DNA from: Coriaria nepalensis
Taxonomy: Eukaryota; Streptophyta; Magnoliopsida; Cucurbitales; Coriariaceae
Direction of reading: 5' to 3'
DNA: 64,000 nt
NCBI GenBank assembly: GCA_027186245.1
Contig: CP114482.1
Location: forward strand, 811,001-875,000
Below are positions 48,715 to 63,140 of the stretch, piece by piece; the first letter of the stretch is position 1, and each line of letters opens with the position of its first letter. A program made the position numbers and the translations under genes. The notes below the pieces were generated by a model. That model saw only the letters and a list, made by a program, of their open reading frames with translations, did no database searches and was not told where the DNA came from.

Positions 48715-51673
48715 TTTTTGTCCCCCACTTCCTCGGAAAATAAGCAAGTTTCTGATGAAGAAGGATCAGCTAGTTGTTGTTGTTGTCTAGTACCGGTTTG
48801 GAACAAAAATGTAGTAAGACGTTGTGAGAATGGAAGGTCGAGATGTATATATATATATACAGAGAGAGAGAGTGATGAGCTTGAACAGAATTGAGGGTGG
48901 TTTGATTGTGGGGATTATTTTGCATGTGGTCAGGTCTATTTTAAAGAGAAAACGGGATTGATGTTTAGATGCGGCATAGTTGACCTTTTAATGGTCAAAT
49001 TGTTATTAGCGTCACTAATGACGTTGATTTGGCTCAGTGGGTCCCATATAGGGATGGATGCTTAAAAGTTAAAAAGACCTTCTTGTTTTTCAAAAGGGTT
49101 TTTAGAGGAAATTAGAGATTAACACAACTTATAAATACTTTGATGTTCTTGACCCAAAAAAAAAAAAAAAAAAAAAAAAAAGAATTTGATGTTGCCATTA
49201 AAAAATAATTTAATTAATTAGATTAAAAAAAAAATGTGTATTTTCTCTTTAGTACTTAGTTTTAGAGGAAGAATATTTGAATTATGTCATATTTTTATTT
49301 TTTAATAATTATAAAAATACTTTTAAATATTTAAAAATTATATTTTTAATTTTTTTTTTAAATAATTTATTATTGTCTCCACCACTACGGGAAATAAAAA
49401 AAACAAACAAAGAAACAAAGATGGAGCTCCAAGCTCCATTGAAGGTCCATCTTTTATTCTATTTTTTTTTTTCTTTTTAGGGGGGGGGGGGTGCCGATAG
49501 TGCGAGGACTATTGAGTTGAAAATATAATTTTTAAAATATTTAAAATAAATTATTTATTTATAGTTTAATTAAGCAATACGACACTCTTTTATTAAAATA
49601 ATTTTAATCCAAAATAAATCAACGCATCAAAAATAGTATAGAAAACGAGTTATATATTATACGTTTCCCCTATTGTCAATTTATGTATTAAATATTCATC
49701 CAAGAAGAAAAAAAAACATATCTTTTGATGACATGCATTCCGACAATTTCCTAATCAATGTCCGGTTATGGAGTTTATGACTTCTACTTTTTACCCCAAA
49801 AAAAAAAAACCCTTAATTTTACATAGTTCAAAAGTATGAAGCTACTTTTGTTATATACTACTGTCTTCTTTTTTTACACCCCCACTTTAATCTTATTATA
49901 CCAGAGAGCCTTAATCTCCATAATTTTTCTTTTAAGAAAAAAAAAAAAAAAAAAAAAAAGAGGGTGACGTATTGCTTTCGTCATATATATATTTTAATAC
50001 AATTTAAATTTAAATGATTTATTAAATCGTGGGTGACAAGAGTGTATATAATATTATTTATTATTTATTATAAATTTCTATGCATATAATTAATATGGGT
50101 CATAGAGACGTTTTGACTTGGAGGTTTTGTTTAAAGTTTTATTATTGTTTGAATTAATTATTATAATTATTATTAATTTCTTTATAATAATAAGATAATT
50201 TATTTATAGCAAGTAGAAAACAATCAAAGAATTAGTCATCTAATATTTATTATAAATAAACTTGATTAATTAACATATAATAAGTTACTTAGCTGCAAAA
50301 AAAAAAACAGAAAGAGTAATCATCCATATGAGATATAATTAACATGTAAATGACCAATGACAATAGCGTTGACAATTAACTAATTACTATTAAATTAACT
50401 AATTACTATTAATTAGTTAATGCATGCACTTGAATGAAAGAAAGAAAGAAAGAAAGAAAAGAAAAGAAAAAAAAAAAAAGTCACTTTCTCCTTGACCAAA
50501 CACGGTTTTACTAATATTCAATCTCAATCCATGTTGTTAACCACCGATTATTCTATTGTGTTTCATGGTTCCAACTTCGATCCACGTGATTCTTAGTATT
50601 GGGAATATGAATGTTAGTAAATGTAAATTTTTATGTATTTTTTTAGAGATAAAAAAGTTATTTATTTATTTATAAATATGTGAGTTTAAAAATAATATAA
50701 TTTATTAAAAAAAATGAAATTAATTATGATTATGATTTATAAATTATTTATGAATTGAATTCGAATTCGAATTCGATTTCGATTTCTTCAATTAATATTA
50801 ATAATCATTTGGGTCTTAATTCAATCACATATAGAAAAAGTCCACTAAGCCCAGAGAGCAGCCTATAACATAAAAATAGAGTTAGAGTGAGTAGTACAAA
50901 AAGATGATGTCAATTAGCGTGAAATGTTGACTAAAACAATAACATAATGATATTAACATCATAAGATATGTTCTTGATGCTACTTTAAACATCACATTTG
51001 TCTCCTTAATCACCGTTAAATCTTCTTGCGAGTATCATACTAAGACTCAACCGGTGAAGGTTTTTTGTGTATTTATAATTGCATTAGTACATGATGATGA
51101 AGAATACACATAATGGGAATCGTTACCTGTTAAAGGGGATGTGCTTGGTCAGACTCACTCACTAACTTCAATTGGGAATCTCTTACAACATCCACGACAT
51201 GAAAATTGATGCGGGCACTACTTAACAAAAGAGTGTAATTTAGAGACGTTTAGGTCTCTACCATAATCATCATATCAAAAATGATCGACCTTCTCACTAT
51301 CTATATAATTGCTAGGAGATGGATCGATCATGTGTTATATATATAATCATATTAACTAACAAATACACTTTTTTTTTTTTTTTTTTTTTTTTTTGTGTGT
51401 TCATTAGTTGGACCAAAAATCAAACGAGAAACCGAGACCGAGACAAAGGTAAACGGATTAATTGTATCACATGTATCTAAATCTATTAAATAATACGATA
51501 TTATTTATCATATTATAAAAATAATATATTTATTCAACTCCTATAACTATAACTATAACTATATATATACATATTCGTGATAAGCATCCAATCCTTAATA
51601 ATACCACCGAGAACAAGATGCCAATAATGGATCTTTTGACCACGTTTTTTTTTTGTTCATATCGAATCTCCAT

Positions 51674-51711
<38 letters not shown>

Positions 51712-54700
51712 GATGGATATTTTATTAATTGGAAGATAGAAAGATCATGAATACTTTTTACTTTCACATGATATCATCAACTTTTACTTTTTAAACTCGC
51801 TTTCTTTATTTCTTAGCTACTTCTACACACTGTTCTTATTCACTTAGCCTCACTTTCGTGTGATTTTATCATATCATTAGTGAAGTTGAGGTTATTAACA
51901 TAGTAATTACACTTAAGATACATTCGATATGCTTGATCGTGTATGATTTTTTTTTTTTTTTTAATTAACAGCTTTACCTTTTAGGATAATCAGTTTGTGT
52001 TATCAATTTATCATTCATTTAGAATTCGATTACTTTATTAAGAACACGTGTCGAGTTCATTACTAAGGACTAAGATGAGACTGAAATCCATTAGTACTAA
52101 TTTGGTACAAATTCCACTGGTATTAGCAGAGGACGGTGTTGAGAGTTTTGTAGGTACCAATTTCATTTTTAATATTAAAGAAAATAAGAAGAAATGAAGA
52201 GAAGAAGAAGAAGAAGAAGAAGAAGAAGAAGAAGAAGAAGAAGAAGAAGAAGAAGAAGAAGAAGAAGAAGAAGAAGAAGAAGAAGAAGAAGAAGAAGAAG
52301 AAGAAAATAAGAGGAGAAGATAACATAAAAAGAATGAGAAGAGAAAGAAAAAAAAAATTAAGAGATATATATAATCCTAAAATTTAATTTTTTATTTTTT
52401 ATTTTTTGTCATTCGATCTTCTTAAAATTTATGGTTCCAACAATATGCTATGAGAAAATAGATAGAATTTGAACTAAGATACTTACCCTAATAACACACC
52501 ATATCCTTTCTTTTTTATACATAACTTAGAATGAATTGATGGTAGGTAATGTCATAGTTAGACTGATCATATCATATCATAGGGCTTAATGGGAGACAAA
52601 TTTCTTCACACTCATGATCATTTCATTTTCTGTTGATCATGATATGGTCCAGAATCCATCATTTCTAGGTCAAGACTCGAACTTCAGATAGATGAAAGCT
52701 ACGTACCAAAATGGAACAACTGTTCACTGTACTTAGTGCACGCTTAGAGATAGCTTTATGTAACTTGGTTGATTGATCAAGTTGTGTCATTCGATCATCG
52801 GTGGTGGCTCTGGTGGGTGTGCTGGAAAGCTTATGATTTTCACTTGTAAGGGAAATGAAACCCGGAGGTGAAAAAAAAAAAAAAAAAGCTATGGCGGAAA
52901 TTCAGACAGGCTCTTCTTTCTCAGGTCCTGTCTTGTTCCTTAGCTATGTGATATCACGAGGAGGACCCCCACGAGCACAACAGTTGGATTCTACAGAAGA
53001 AGCACAATAAGCACCCATCTTCTTTTTTGTTTTTTTTTTTTTCCTATTTTTTAACTCTTTCAATCTTATCAATGTTCCACGAGGCACTTAAGTTTGAAAT
53101 GATAAAAATTATTTTTTTTAAATCAATTATTAATTAATCTATAAAAAAAAATAAAAAACATATTAAACCTACAATATTAATGATGATGAAAGGAGAAATT
53201 AATTAAATATTAATAATTAAAATATTTTAAATTAACTTAAATATAAATAAATAAATCATGTCGAGAGTAATTAAGTCGGTAGCAAGACACGAGTAACCCT
53301 GTGAGTTTACCATGGAGATATTGCTGAAGATATTGCTGAATTGGCCTACATGTCGGCCAACTTAAAAGTGAGGTAACCTTTTAGGGTTTCTAATTTTTAG
53401 GGTTCCGATTAGTTTTGATTAAGATTTGAGTTTGATTCTTAGTCTGATTGAGGTAAACTTTCGTTTGTATATTCACAACAAATAGACTTACAATCTAAAC
53501 GGTTAAGATCACTTTTGAAGTTTTCTTAATCAGTAAAAACATTAATTATTATTGAGCTATGAGATTTTTTTTATATTATTTTTAAAATTAATTAATCTTA
53601 AATTGATATTAATATAAGTTTCTAGTTATAACTAGAAAGAACTTTGTATATTATCATTATATTATAATAATGGAGATATTTTATGAACTATTTTGATTCG
53701 AGGAAGATTTTCTATATTAGAAGATAAATTATCAAAAAGAGAAATCGATACCTTTTATCTCATCACCACATTCCTATATGCTGCCATGGATCACTGCAAC
53801 TTGATAAATGTTCTTTCTTTTCTTTTCTTTTCTTTTCTTTTCTTTTCTTTTCTAGGAGTTGATCTTTGAATGTGGACCGTTCTTTAACTGAGACATAAAT
53901 GCATTATAATGACCAGATAGCTTGCTAGAACCTTTTAAATTCAAACACTTATCGAACACTTGATTTCGTATTCACTGTTGCATGAAGATATTGAAACAGT
54001 ACTACGAAGGAATCTGATTTTTTTCTACTTTACAGGAACTCATGATTTTTGGTTGATAAGATAAGACCACTCTTTTGTGCTGTTGGCTTACAATTACTTA
54101 CCGAACAAATTAAGGTATCGTAATTGTTATGATATGTGTTAAAATCACACTAGCTTTATCACAATCACAAGTAAGATGATATTCTATATATTTACGATTA
54201 CGATATAAATTAATTTGAAAAGCAGTTCATGAATCAGTCAGAGAAGATTAAACAAACACTTATTCTATCATTCATATGTAATGATCAGGAATTTATTATG
54301 TTTTTCACGTTTCTGTTCTATGTCAAAGTAGACAATCACTATCCAAAAAATAAATTATTTCAAGTGCTTCTTCTTCTTCTTTTTCTTTTTTTTTTTTTTC
54401 AATTTGCTTTATGCACCATCAAGCTCCACCACGACCAGTAGTAGTTATTTCAGTTAATTATTTTATATTCTTGGCATCACTACTCTTTTAGTCGTACCTA
54501 AGGCTGTGATTCCCTTCCAATGCTTACCTTTTATTCCTCACTACAATTCATTGCTGGTGATTCCTCTATGCTTTTCATATTCTCTTCCTTCCCCCCTTTA
54601 TCCCTTATGAATTATAATGAACGTATTCTAAAATTCCTTCTTCTTTTTTTATTTTTTTTATTTTTTTTTTCTCTCTTCCTTTTTGAAACTCAATTATTAT

Positions 54701-55701
54701 CCATTGGGAATTAGAAACATGTTTACAAAATTCTCTCACGACCATTGAGAACTAAATTGCGAAAAACGGGCGCTTTCGATCGGTAAGGTATGAATCGGTT
54801 CTAGAATTTGAGTAAATTGAAATGTAATTAGTAAACATTACATCATGGTCTTTGGTGGGGATTTATGTCGGCTTTGTGGGGGAACTAAACAGGCTTAACT
54901 ACCCTTATTAAATTTCAAGTTGAGATGCAACTACAACTGCAAAGAGACCAAGCCCATATGGGACTGTTTTTTTTTTTTTTTCCCCCTCCAATTTTAGTTA
55001 AAACATTTAGGATTTTCGCTAATATATAGAAGTGTTCTAGCACTAGCTACTAGCTACTAGCTAGTACTCCTCTTACTGAGCTATTGTCAGTTAGAGATGG
55101 TCAAAGAAGATAATTATGAGCTTGATGAAATTTGTTTATGCATTAGGAATGTGATAAAGAAACAACTATCATATGCTTCTTCTCTAGTGTTACAAAGCCT
55201 TCAATAATGGAGTATCATGTAACCACCTTAATTAAATGGATTTGAGATATAAGTATCTTCTATTTTTTTTATTACCATGTATTTAATTGAAGTTGATTTT
55301 TTTTTTTTTTTTTGTACTTTTTTCTTTTGGTCATATCCAAAGTATTTAGACCAACAGAGAAGTAAAGTGTTGATACGTAATTAGTCTTTTATCTTATCAA
55401 ATTATTGTAGATATTGAAAGTGAAATAAATATCTACCTCTTCAAATAGGCATGTGTAAAAAACTTGTATCTCATCCGATCGGACGGAGCGGATCAAATAC
55501 GGGTCGGATTATGCATTAGAAAAAGTACTCTCCACCTCCTTCCTCCCGCTCTCTGGCTCACCCTCCGCCACTCCTCTCCGCCTTTCTCCGCCTCTTTGCA
55601 GTGCCGCATCCTAGTCCGGCATCCCTCTGCACGAATGCTCCTCTCTCTGATTATGGCTTCGTCAAATAAATAAGTAAATAATCTTTTTTTTCCAGACAAT
55701 T
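48715..55701. other. Gene-poor AT-rich region with many simple repeats
   Basis: Over about 7 kb I find no gene I can support. It holds poly-A/T runs (for example about 49157-49181, 51370-51394, 51675-51708 and 55300-55313), a (GAA)n array listed separately, a TTTTC array at about 53815-53853, GAAA repeats at about 50438-50465 and a G-run at about 49481-49491. Short frames built on these runs are artefacts. The first few hundred bp are the ABCB promoter. Confidence 0.6.
52199..52305. repeat. (GAA)n microsatellite, about 35 units
   Basis: This is an almost pure GAA/AAG trinucleotide run of about 105 bp, purine-only on the plus strand. Such tracts can form triplex DNA. Confidence 0.97.
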
Positions 55702-57262
55702 TGTAACGCCCGCCCTACTAGCTGTTTAGGTTATCAAATACTTTTCTTAGGGAAACATATATAGCCAGTAGGTGCGTTACTTTTCCTTTTTATTATAAAA
55801 ATTTTTGTTCCTTAAAATTAACTTTATTTCCAAAAGCGGTTTGAATAATATACGTAATAATTTGAAAATACTACGGAAGCCTTTATCATAGAAAAGAAAT
55901 CTCAAAACTTTTTAAACACTTTATTCTTTATTTGAATATACATATATATAAGAAGTGCAAATTTTCAAACTCATTGTTTATAGAGGTCGGGTCTCATATG
56001 TACAATCTCACAGACTGATAGCCTTCATTCATCTGTTCCTTAGCTTACCGCCTTACCTTTGTAATTTCCTACAACACAGAGTAGACATCTATAAGCTAGA
56101 AGCTCAGTAAGGATAGTGTCATACTCACATCGCTATCTTTTTATGATTATCGTGAGTTAGTGCTTTTATGACCTATATCTAACATGCATAAATTTCTATC
56201 ATTCTACATACTTGGGCCCTGAGGATGCTACCACCGGCATGTCAACTGATATTTAATCAGCGGTCCGCTTATGACCGTTGCAACGATCCACTTATGATCT
56301 TTTCTTTAGTATCATTTAGGGTCTTTTCTAATCGACAAGCGATCATTCTTTTGACCCGGCAGCATCTCACTTTAATATTACGCATGCTTATGCTTCTTAT
56401 TTATTTTAGTATAACATTAACTTATGGAAATATGAGCATATGCACTTAATATTTAAAGTTTGTACTCTCCTCAAACCATCCTGTTATATTATGTTCATTC
56501 TAATTATAATTCTTATTTCTAGTATGGTAATCATAGTATTTCACTTCTACTTAGCATGCTATAATTATAATCATAGCCCTCATTATAATCTGCAGTAATT
56601 AATATTAATATTATCAAGTCATCATGCTTAATAATTAATATTATCCTAAATTAATATAATTATAATCATAATAATAAACAGACAATATACGGGCATTATA
56701 ATGAAACTATACTTACAAAAAGTTTGGTTGATCGGAGATCTTGACTTTCCTCTTTCTCTATTTCCTTCCCTCTCTTTCCTTTCTCTCTTTCCTTCCCTTT
56801 CCTTCCTTTCTCTCCGTTCCCTTTCTTTCTTTCCTCTCCTTTTCCTTCCCTTTATCTCCTTTCTCTCCTTTTCCTTTCTTTTCTTTCTTTTCTTTCCTTT
56901 CCCTCTCTTTCTCTTTGCTGCTGGTATATGCTGCGAAGGAGCCTTTTATAGACATGAAGTAAGAATGCCTACTCATTCTTTTAGTTTGAATTAGTGATAA
57001 GTGGGGGCCACATTTCTAGGAAATGTTTTGCTCAAGGATGACTAAGGATGAAAAAAACGTGGCTACAGTAAGACATGCAGTAAGACAAATTTATTTTTTT
57101 TTACACTTAAGCCCTCATTAAGTTTTGAAATTATAAAAAGGTCCTTAATTATTTATATTATTAAAATTAGGTATAGGTAGAAATTAAAATTTACTAATAA
57201 GTCCACTTTAAATTTATTTTTCCACTACTATACCTAGTCTCTAGAGATATTGGGGGACTACA
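55702..57262 (-). repeat. Solo LTR, 1,561 bp (family A, copy 2, inverted)
   Basis: On the plus strand this reads TGTAACGCCCG...GGGACTACA and is flanked by a perfect 5-bp target duplication CAATT (55697-55701 and 57263-57267). Read on the minus strand it aligns with the solo LTR at 3453-5441 from start to end, including a purine-rich stretch (pyrimidine-rich on plus, about 56750-56930) and the part around 56060-56300. It lacks the 71-bp tandem array, which accounts for most of the 428-bp length difference. Confidence 0.85.
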
Positions 57263-57267
57263 CAATT

Positions 57268-57960
57268 AGAGAGGGGAGGGGAGGGCATTTCAGTCAGAAA
57301 AATCAGGTTAAAAATGACCCTCTCTACTTTTGGAACTTCATTTTCAGCTCTAATCCATTGTCTAATTGTTGATGTTGTGGGTTTCTCTTTTCTTCCCTCT
57401 GAAAGTTTGAAGAGAATGAATAGAAGAAAAGGTGAGATAAAGTTGTAGGAGAGAAGTAAGAAAGCTAATAACATAGAGATGTTGCTTTGGCAGATTATTT
57501 CCTAAATAGAATCTCTCTCAGATTGCCTTATTGGAAATCCTCACATTTCAGCTCAACCCGCATAAATCTTCTTTAATTTGCATGATCATGATCATGATCA
57601 TGACCATGATGGTCCTAAAGGAAGTGAAATCGAGATGTGCTCTTCAAGTGGAGATGAAGCAAGAGATGATCATGATGATGTTCTCATCAGTGAAGAAGAG
57701 ACTAATCCCTCACTCTCCTCTTATATATATATATATATACACCGAAAGAAAAAAAAATTGACCCTACCACCTGGTCCGACCCTCTACATATTAAATCAGA
57801 TCAAAAAAATGACCATAAATTTTATAGATATCCGAAAACATCAGGTCGGACCTGATCTTACCCGATGCCAACCTTATCTTCAAGGGTAATTGACGGTTAA
57901 CCTTAAGGAAAACTGATGGAACCTAAGACCTCTAAAATACATTTCATCTCGAACCTTAAA
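57268..57960. other. Intergenic; short His/Asp-rich frame, no supported gene
   Basis: The plus strand at 57578 opens MHDHDHDHDHDGPKGSE and continues to DDVLISEEE before an (AT)n-driven end. The coding-like composition over about 45 codons is suggestive, but there is no homology I recognise and no splice context I can defend. Part of the HDHD run comes from the simple repeat CATGATCATGAT. Confidence 0.3.
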
Positions 57961-57969
57961 CTTTAATCA

Positions 57970-58425
57970 CTCGAGCAGCCTGTTCAAGAAGGTTTTGTGG
58001 TGCTCAAGATCTTAGATCTGGTTGCCTATTTGGTTTTGTGTTTTGTGCTAGGTCTTAGATCTAGTGTTGGGTTTTGGTTTGTTTGCAGTTTTTATTTTTC
58101 CGTTGGTGGTTCTTGTAGGATTTTTGGAGATGTTGTGTGCAACAAAGCTTGGTTGGTGATGGTTATTTTGGTGGTTGTTAATGAGATTGAGTCAGTCTTT
58201 GGTAGGTCTACATTTGAAAATGCCATGATCGATGGATCATTAGCTTTTGCCATCGGATGGGAGACTGCCAACATAAATCAGAAGATGTGTTTAATTGGTC
58301 GGGTATTTTTACTCATATATTTGTCTTAGTTTGCTTAGCCTTGTTTGTTTCCCCTCAAGCCGAGGGTTTCTCAATTTGTAATGCTCTTTATTATTTAATG
58401 AAATTTCTTTTGGCAAAATAAAAAA
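57970..58425 (+). repeat. Possible LINE 3'-end remnant
   Basis: A T/G-rich open stretch (57997-58329) ends in CAATTTGTAATGCTCTTTAT and TTAATGAAATTTC before an A-rich tail, a pattern common at plant LINE 3' ends. No reverse transcriptase remains, so the call is weak. Confidence 0.3.
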
Positions 58426-59739
58426 TGATGATCATCTTTCTTAATCACAAGAAATTCTTAAATTAGCATCACTTACCATGTAGGTGTTGATCTATTCAAT
58501 CAAAAACTGCCACGTAGAAAAAAAATCCCAACTGACATTGGCTGACTGGACTAAAATGACAAAGAGGCATCTAGAATATAGTAGAAACATAAAGGTTAAA
58601 TTATGATTTTGGTCTTTTTTATTTACATGTTTTTTCTATTTTTGTCCATAGACTTTGCTTTAATTCAATTAAGTCTATTCACTTTCATTTTCATCATATT
58701 TTAGTCCTATGCTGAAAAATAAAAGAGAAATATTAAAGTATTCTAATAACCTTCGCTTATTGTCAATTAAGTCCATTGACTTTTCTTTAACTTAATTAAA
58801 TTCTTCTATTTATTTTTATTTTCATCATATTACTCCTGAACCTTTATCGCCGCTTCCACCACCACTATATATCTCCATTGTCGCGGCCTCCCCAACTTTA
58901 CCTCACACATCCCACCATCCCAACTTCATTGTTATTGCCCCACCTTTGCCATCATAGTCAACACCATCCTTCCAAATTCATCGTTGCCATCCCACATTGG
59001 CCCCTACCACCTTCAATGGTGGCAACAAGTTAGAGCAATGGCAGCAACGTTAACGGTGGAGGTGAAGCAATGATGATGACAACAACGATAGTGGTAGAGC
59101 GGCGGTTGGCGACAAATATGATAGAGGTGGAGTGATAGGTTGATTCGAGTTAGGCAAACTCCTGTAAGAATTGAGAGATTATTTTTGATGTGTTAGGAAT
59201 ATAAAGTTTCCCCTGTCTATATAAGAGACGATTCTTAATAGAAAAGGGAAGGAAATTGTTGGGGATTGGAGTTGACATCACCGATTAAGCTTGGAATGTA
59301 GGGTGTTTAGCTGTTTTCTCTCTAAGAGTTGATAAATAACTAAAAGATAGGACCTGACATAGCTAAGTAGGAATTAGATTAGGCCGTCAATTCATTAGTT
59401 ACAGTCTGCACTGAAGTAGAGTCTGTCGTCAATTCGTTAGTTTCAGTCTGGAATTCATTTGAATTCTCTGTCAAGACCTCTGAATGTAATATGGACAAGC
59501 CATAGGCTACCTTATTCTCCCTTCCAGGCTTATACATGATTTGGCAGTCATAACCAAGCAGCTTGGTTAGATAGTGTTGTTAGGCGGGTGTTTGGATGAT
59601 CTGGCTCATTAGGTCTTACAGGCTTCTTTGATCCGTACGAATAATGAACTTGTTCCCCAATTGATATTGTATGAAGTTCTCTTATGTAAGTCGAAACAGC
59701 TTGCATCCTTGGATAGAATTTCTTTTAAGACTGATGCGA
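58426..59739. other. Intergenic; repeat-like debris
   Basis: This is AT-rich DNA followed by a GATGG/GGTGG-type patch (about 58990-59150) that recurs in similar composition at about 62440-62530 on the far side of the gypsy remnant. These may be the two sides of one interrupted repeat, or LTR-adjacent sequence; I could not define LTR ends. There is no gene. Confidence 0.4.
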
Positions 59740-61963
59740 TGGTTAATCTGACTTTTAATTCCTCAAAAGCCTCTTGAGTTGTGTTGTCCCAACTGAATCC
59801 ATCTTTCTTTAGGAGATCGGTTAAAGGATGAGCAATTGTAGCATAGTTCCTTACAAAATTTTTGTATTATCTTGCTAGGACAAGAAAGCTTTTGGGCTGT
59901 TTTTGATGTATGAAAGTAGCCCAAGAATTGATGGCGCTCAGTTTGGAAGGATCTGCTTCAACGCCTTTGACAAATAAAATGTGGCCTAGATAATCAATAG
60001 AAGAAGCGACAAAGGTATATTTGGATCTTTTTGCCAAGAGGTTGTTAGCTTGCAAACAATCTAAGACCATAGTGAGATGAGTAATATGCTCAGATAATGA
60101 CTTGCTATAAACAAGAAAATCATCAAAAAAACACGATTACTGACTTTCTGAGAAAAGTTGGAAAACCTGATTCATAGTTGACAGAAATATGGATGGTGCA
60201 TTTATGAGGCCAAATGGCATGACTAGGAAGTCGTAGTGACCTTCGTGTGTTCTGAAAGCAGTTTTGAAGCTGTCACTTGGATCAATTCTAATTTGATAGT
60301 ACCCTGCACGGAAATCCAGTTTGGAAAATAATCTTGATCCATGTAATTCATCTAACAGTTCATCCACTATAGGGATAAGGAATTTTTCCTTGATGGTTAT
60401 AGCATTGAGGCCTCGATGATCTTATAGAATCTCCATGTACCATCCTTCTTTTTGACCAATAGAACATGATAGGAGAAGGGCTAGTACTTGGTTTAATGAT
60501 GCCATCGGTGAGCATTTCTTGTACCTGTTTTTCAATCTCATTCTTCGGAAAGTGTGGATACCTGTAAGGTATGATATTCACTAGTTTAACATTGGGGTCT
60601 CAGTGTATTTTGTGGTCAGTGGGTCTGGAAGGGGAAAAGGTAGTTGGCTCTGTAAACACAATAGGGTATTGGTTTAGTAGGTCAGAGATTTCAGGGGGAA
60701 TGAAGGTTTGTTCAGGGAGGTTAAGGTAAAGGGACATGAGATGAAATAATGAAAAGCAATGCCTTCATTGTTGGCTAGTTTTCTTAACTGAGAACATGTC
60801 ACAAACTGAGGAATGTCTGCACCATCTCTCTGTAGAGTAATCAAAGAGTCTTGGAATGTAAATTTCATGATAAGTGCTTTGTAATCTGTTGTAATAGGTT
60901 CCAGTAGGCTCAAACATTGAATTCCCAAAACAACATCGGCTCCCACTATGGCTCAACCATTGGCTACCATTGATTGAATGAAATTATGGGTGCTCCCACT
61001 ATCAATTAGGATTTAAAGTGGTGATGCTCCAATATATCCCACCAATCTAAGTTTCGTGATTGATTGCCAGCCAAGGCGTGGAGGCTAATTTGAGGTGTTA
61101 TGGTATCACTGATGTCCTGAATATCAGGTTCTTTAGAAAAATCTAGCATTGCATATTCTCCTATTTTTTCTTATGGTTCTTTGTTATCATATGGTACACA
61201 AATCAAAGTGAGTAATTTTCCCTTACAGACATGATTAGGATTGAATTTCTAGTCGCAGTTAAAACATAATCCTTTTGATATTCTCTCGTTCATTTCAGCA
61301 ATGGTCAGTTTCTTGAATGGCTTAGATTCTGGTTGATTTCTAGGATAAGGATGGTTTGGAATTTGGGTAGAAGGAAAGTTTGACAGAGGTTTGCATATCT
61401 TTGAATTTGTCTTCTTGCATCTTCGCAATTACTATGGTTGGATACAAAGAAGTTGGTCTATTCAGACAAACTTCTCGACGTGTATCTAGTTTAAGACCTG
61501 AAACAAAACAATTCTTTAAGAAGCCATCAGTTAATCCATGTATCTAAGTGAGAAGGTCCACAAAATGAGATTGATAATCTAGAATTGTTGACGACTGAAC
61601 TAGCTTGGTGAGATTCCCTTCCGGATCATCATATTTTGATGGACCGAATCTGATCTCGACCTGTCGCAGAAATCCATCTCATGATCTAATTATATCACTC
61701 TTCTGCATCCATTTAAACCATTTCAAGGCTACTCCTTCCAAACGAAATGACATGAGCTGTAACTTTTGTATTTCTGGTGTCTGGTACTCAATGTGAAATA
61801 TCCAATCGAGAGGATCATGACTATTGAATTTAGGAAATTCGAGCTTGTAAGACTTGACTAATGTATTGTTTATATTTTCTGATTGACAATTTGATCCACT
61901 TTGTTCCAATCGTGACCAAACTTGTCGCAGCATGACTTCGAATTCATTGAATCTTGTTTCCAT
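59740..61963 (-). pseudogene. Ty3/gypsy gag-pol remnant
   Basis: On the minus strand, in order: gag from the ATG at 61963 (METRFNEFEVMLRQVW, then LEFPKFNSHDPLDWI and LEGVALKWFKWM); a CCHC knuckle CFNCD...HVCKGK broken by a stop (about 61240-61275); protease LIDSGSTHNFI (about 60985-61015); reverse transcriptase ([28 protein letters not shown], then FFDDFLVYS across a frameshift at about 60125); and the start of RNase H (YLGHILFVKGVEADP). No integrase is found, which with the RT order points to Ty3/gypsy. Many stops and shifts mean it is dead and old. LTRs were not resolved. Confidence 0.85.
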
Positions 61964-63140
61964 GGGTTCTAATCTTTTTGCTTGTGAATTGAACTGAGAT
62001 CATACATATTCTAAAATTGCATCATTCTTCTTACTTCAAGTTAAGCAAACTCCTTAGAAGAGAAAGGAGGTTTAGAGAGAGGAACTATAAGGGAGAAAGG
62101 ACTTTACTGATTCATTGTGCGTTTCATCTGTTTATAGATTCTGATTTGAGATTGTTAGCTACCGTTACAACTGTTAACCGGATTATAACTAACTTTTCTC
62201 AACTGCTTCCAACTCAACTCATTTCTCAACGGCTAGAGGTTGAAGATGATGCTGACTCGCAAGGTTGACTCGCCGTGCTTCTAGGCTTCTAGGCTTCTAG
62301 CCTCTGACCCCTTCTTAACTTGGGCCCAGTACATAGTCATCAAACCTTTTGTGCCTTCTTACAACTCTTCTACTTCTTCTGTCATCCATTGGCACTTCCG
62401 ACACGTCGTCTTGATCTATATTTTCTCTATCATGGGGCAGCGATAATGGCGGAGATGGGGTGGTAGCGATGATGGAGATGGAGCGGCAGGTGACATTGAA
62501 GGTGGGGTAGTGGGTGGCAACGGCAATGATAGGACGAAAAATGAAATTTAATGGAAAAATAGGGGTATAATTTGTTTTAACAAAAATGAAGTAAAGATTT
62601 TTATAATATTTTATTATAATTTGTATTACATGGCACTTATTGATGGAATAGATTAATATGTGGCATTGTGTAAGAATTTCTCCTCAATCACATGTTACGT
62701 GAATGAGATCATCTCTACAAGTAAATCACATGTCTTCCTTAATATAACATACTTGTATTATGCATATAATTAGATAGAAAGAAATAATAATAATAATAAT
62801 AATAATAATAAGCAAATCACGGCGGCGACCAATGGATTTGAAGATGCGTTTAGAACTGAAATGGGTTAATGCAGAGTTTAGCAAGGTGGTCGGAAAATTG
62901 ATCACTGAATCAAGAGGAACAAGGTGAACGTGTCAAACCCAAAAGCAAAGATAGATAGATAGATAGATAGATTAGATTAGATAGATATGCAAAGAAACAT
63001 TGGACAACGGGAAAATTTATTAGAAGATACTTTAACTCAACTGTTGGAGACCAAAATTCGTACACAAAAACAAAAGAAAAGCATTTATTCTGACTGTCAA
63101 ACTGTCTTCTTTTCAACATGCAATATCAACCTCATCACCT

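Noticed and set aside
52123..52326. Open frame of poly-Phe on the minus strand
   Set aside because: It is only the translation of the GAA microsatellite.
56701..56994. Hydrophobic Phe/Ser/Leu frames and the opposite Lys/Glu-rich frame
   Set aside because: They come from the pyrimidine-rich part of the second solo LTR, and the first solo LTR has the matching purine-rich block at about 4310-4410.
59060..62530. The GATGG-rich patches on both sides of the gypsy remnant as its LTRs
   Set aside because: The similarity is mainly compositional, and I could not find TG...CA ends or target duplications.
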